Assembly (NCBI RefSeq): GCF_026151205.1
Contig: NC_087082.1
Span: forward strand, 2,446,001 to 2,510,000
Direction of reading: 5' to 3'
From: Bolinopsis microptera
Lineage: Eukaryota; Ctenophora; Tentaculata; Lobata; Bolinopsidae
Length of the DNA: 64,000 bases
Each line of letters starts with the position of its first letter. The stretch's first letter is position 1. Of the stretch, positions 63,483 through 64,000 are shown one piece after another. The translations under genes were made by a program, and so were the position numbers. A model generated the notes under the pieces. It was not told the origin of the DNA, did no database searches, and saw only the letters and a program-made list of their open reading frames with translations.

Positions 63483-64000
63483 CTGAAATACCACGTTATT
63501 ATAAGTGTACTAGTGTAACCCGGCCTTCGGCAGGGATTTCACTGCCGCAGTTAAAAAGGGTAGGAGTAATTACCCGTTGAGTCAACCCGCATTAGGTGAG
63601 TATCTTAAACAATAATCAATAGAAATTAACCCTTAACACCACACCCGCCTATCATATTTGTGAACACGCATAACATTGTCGTATGAAAGTATGAACTCTC
63701 TCTGCAGTCCAAACAGTGCCCCCTCCCCTAATAAGATTATAGTATAGACAGCGAATCTTACCCGGGTAACTCAATTACACTAATTATGCAGCTACATATG
63801 CGAGCCCCGTAACTCTTACCGTTCTGCTCAAGCCATTTTATGTAACATTTGTGGTACAAAACCATCAATTAAACCACTTACCAACGACCGATTTAAAAAA
63901 CCTTTATCATTTAACTTCGTCAGAGTTTTGTCGGCACTTTACCGAAAAAATCAGTCCCGCAACTCTTACCGTTTTCTTGATTAAGCCGCTCGGAAATTAC
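63483..64000 (-). other. Upstream EPS15 intron, truncated by the window edge
   Basis: The acceptor of the EH exon lies at 63483-63485, so this should be the preceding intron. I see no further EH-like exon before the end of the window. Confidence 0.55.

Overview
The window is nuclear DNA from an animal. It holds AT-rich, intron-split genes with GT-AG junctions, metazoan genes (a Src-family kinase, EPS15, a DPP4-type peptidase) and many DNA transposons, LINEs and SINEs. I cannot fix the phylum from sequence alone; a cnidarian, another early-branching animal or a spiralian would all fit. No prokaryotic, organellar or viral gene block is present.

Layout. (1) 1-5032, plus strand: a DPP4-like membrane serine exopeptidase with an intact Ser-Asp-His triad. 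(2) 5152-7804, minus: a decayed LINE. (3) 8239-17197, plus: a second DPP-type hydrolase module in seven exons. Every phase agrees, but the catalytic Ser and His are replaced and no beta-propeller of its own is visible. Its introns hold a tRNA-derived SINE, a MULE with a 9-bp target duplication, a TA-flanked MITE and, antisense, an intronless 743-aa NERD nuclease/SF1 helicase gene. (4) 17198-21962: intergenic repeats, a LINE tail and a second SINE. (5) 21963-40254, plus: a complete Src-family kinase (536 aa, 11 coding exons). Its introns carry a 1.8-kb foldback element, an Academ-like XPG/Cys8 transposon (31201-34751) and a 432-bp element with a 9-bp target duplication. (6) 40632-42112, minus: a small secreted Sushi-domain protein. 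(7) 42113-48964: mostly repeats, with a diverged tandem duplication in which two MITE insertions can be read against the unfilled copy. (8) 48965-50816, minus: a multi-pass membrane protein I do not recognise. (9) 50817-55478: repeats only. (10) 55479-57964, minus: a 132-aa twin-CX9C mitochondrial-type protein, with a MITE and a perfect 212-bp palindrome in its intron. (11) 59104-63482, minus: the 3' part of EPS15 (last EH domain, coiled coil, 24 DPF motifs); its 5' end lies beyond the window.

The genes do not form a pathway. The points that most deserve follow-up are the active and dead DPP modules, whose splice phases would allow one propeller to join either hydrolase; the intronless NERD-helicase gene nested in that locus; and the Academ-like element. 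Gene models were built by hand from translated exons, splice sites and reading-phase agreement. No alignment or expression data were available.
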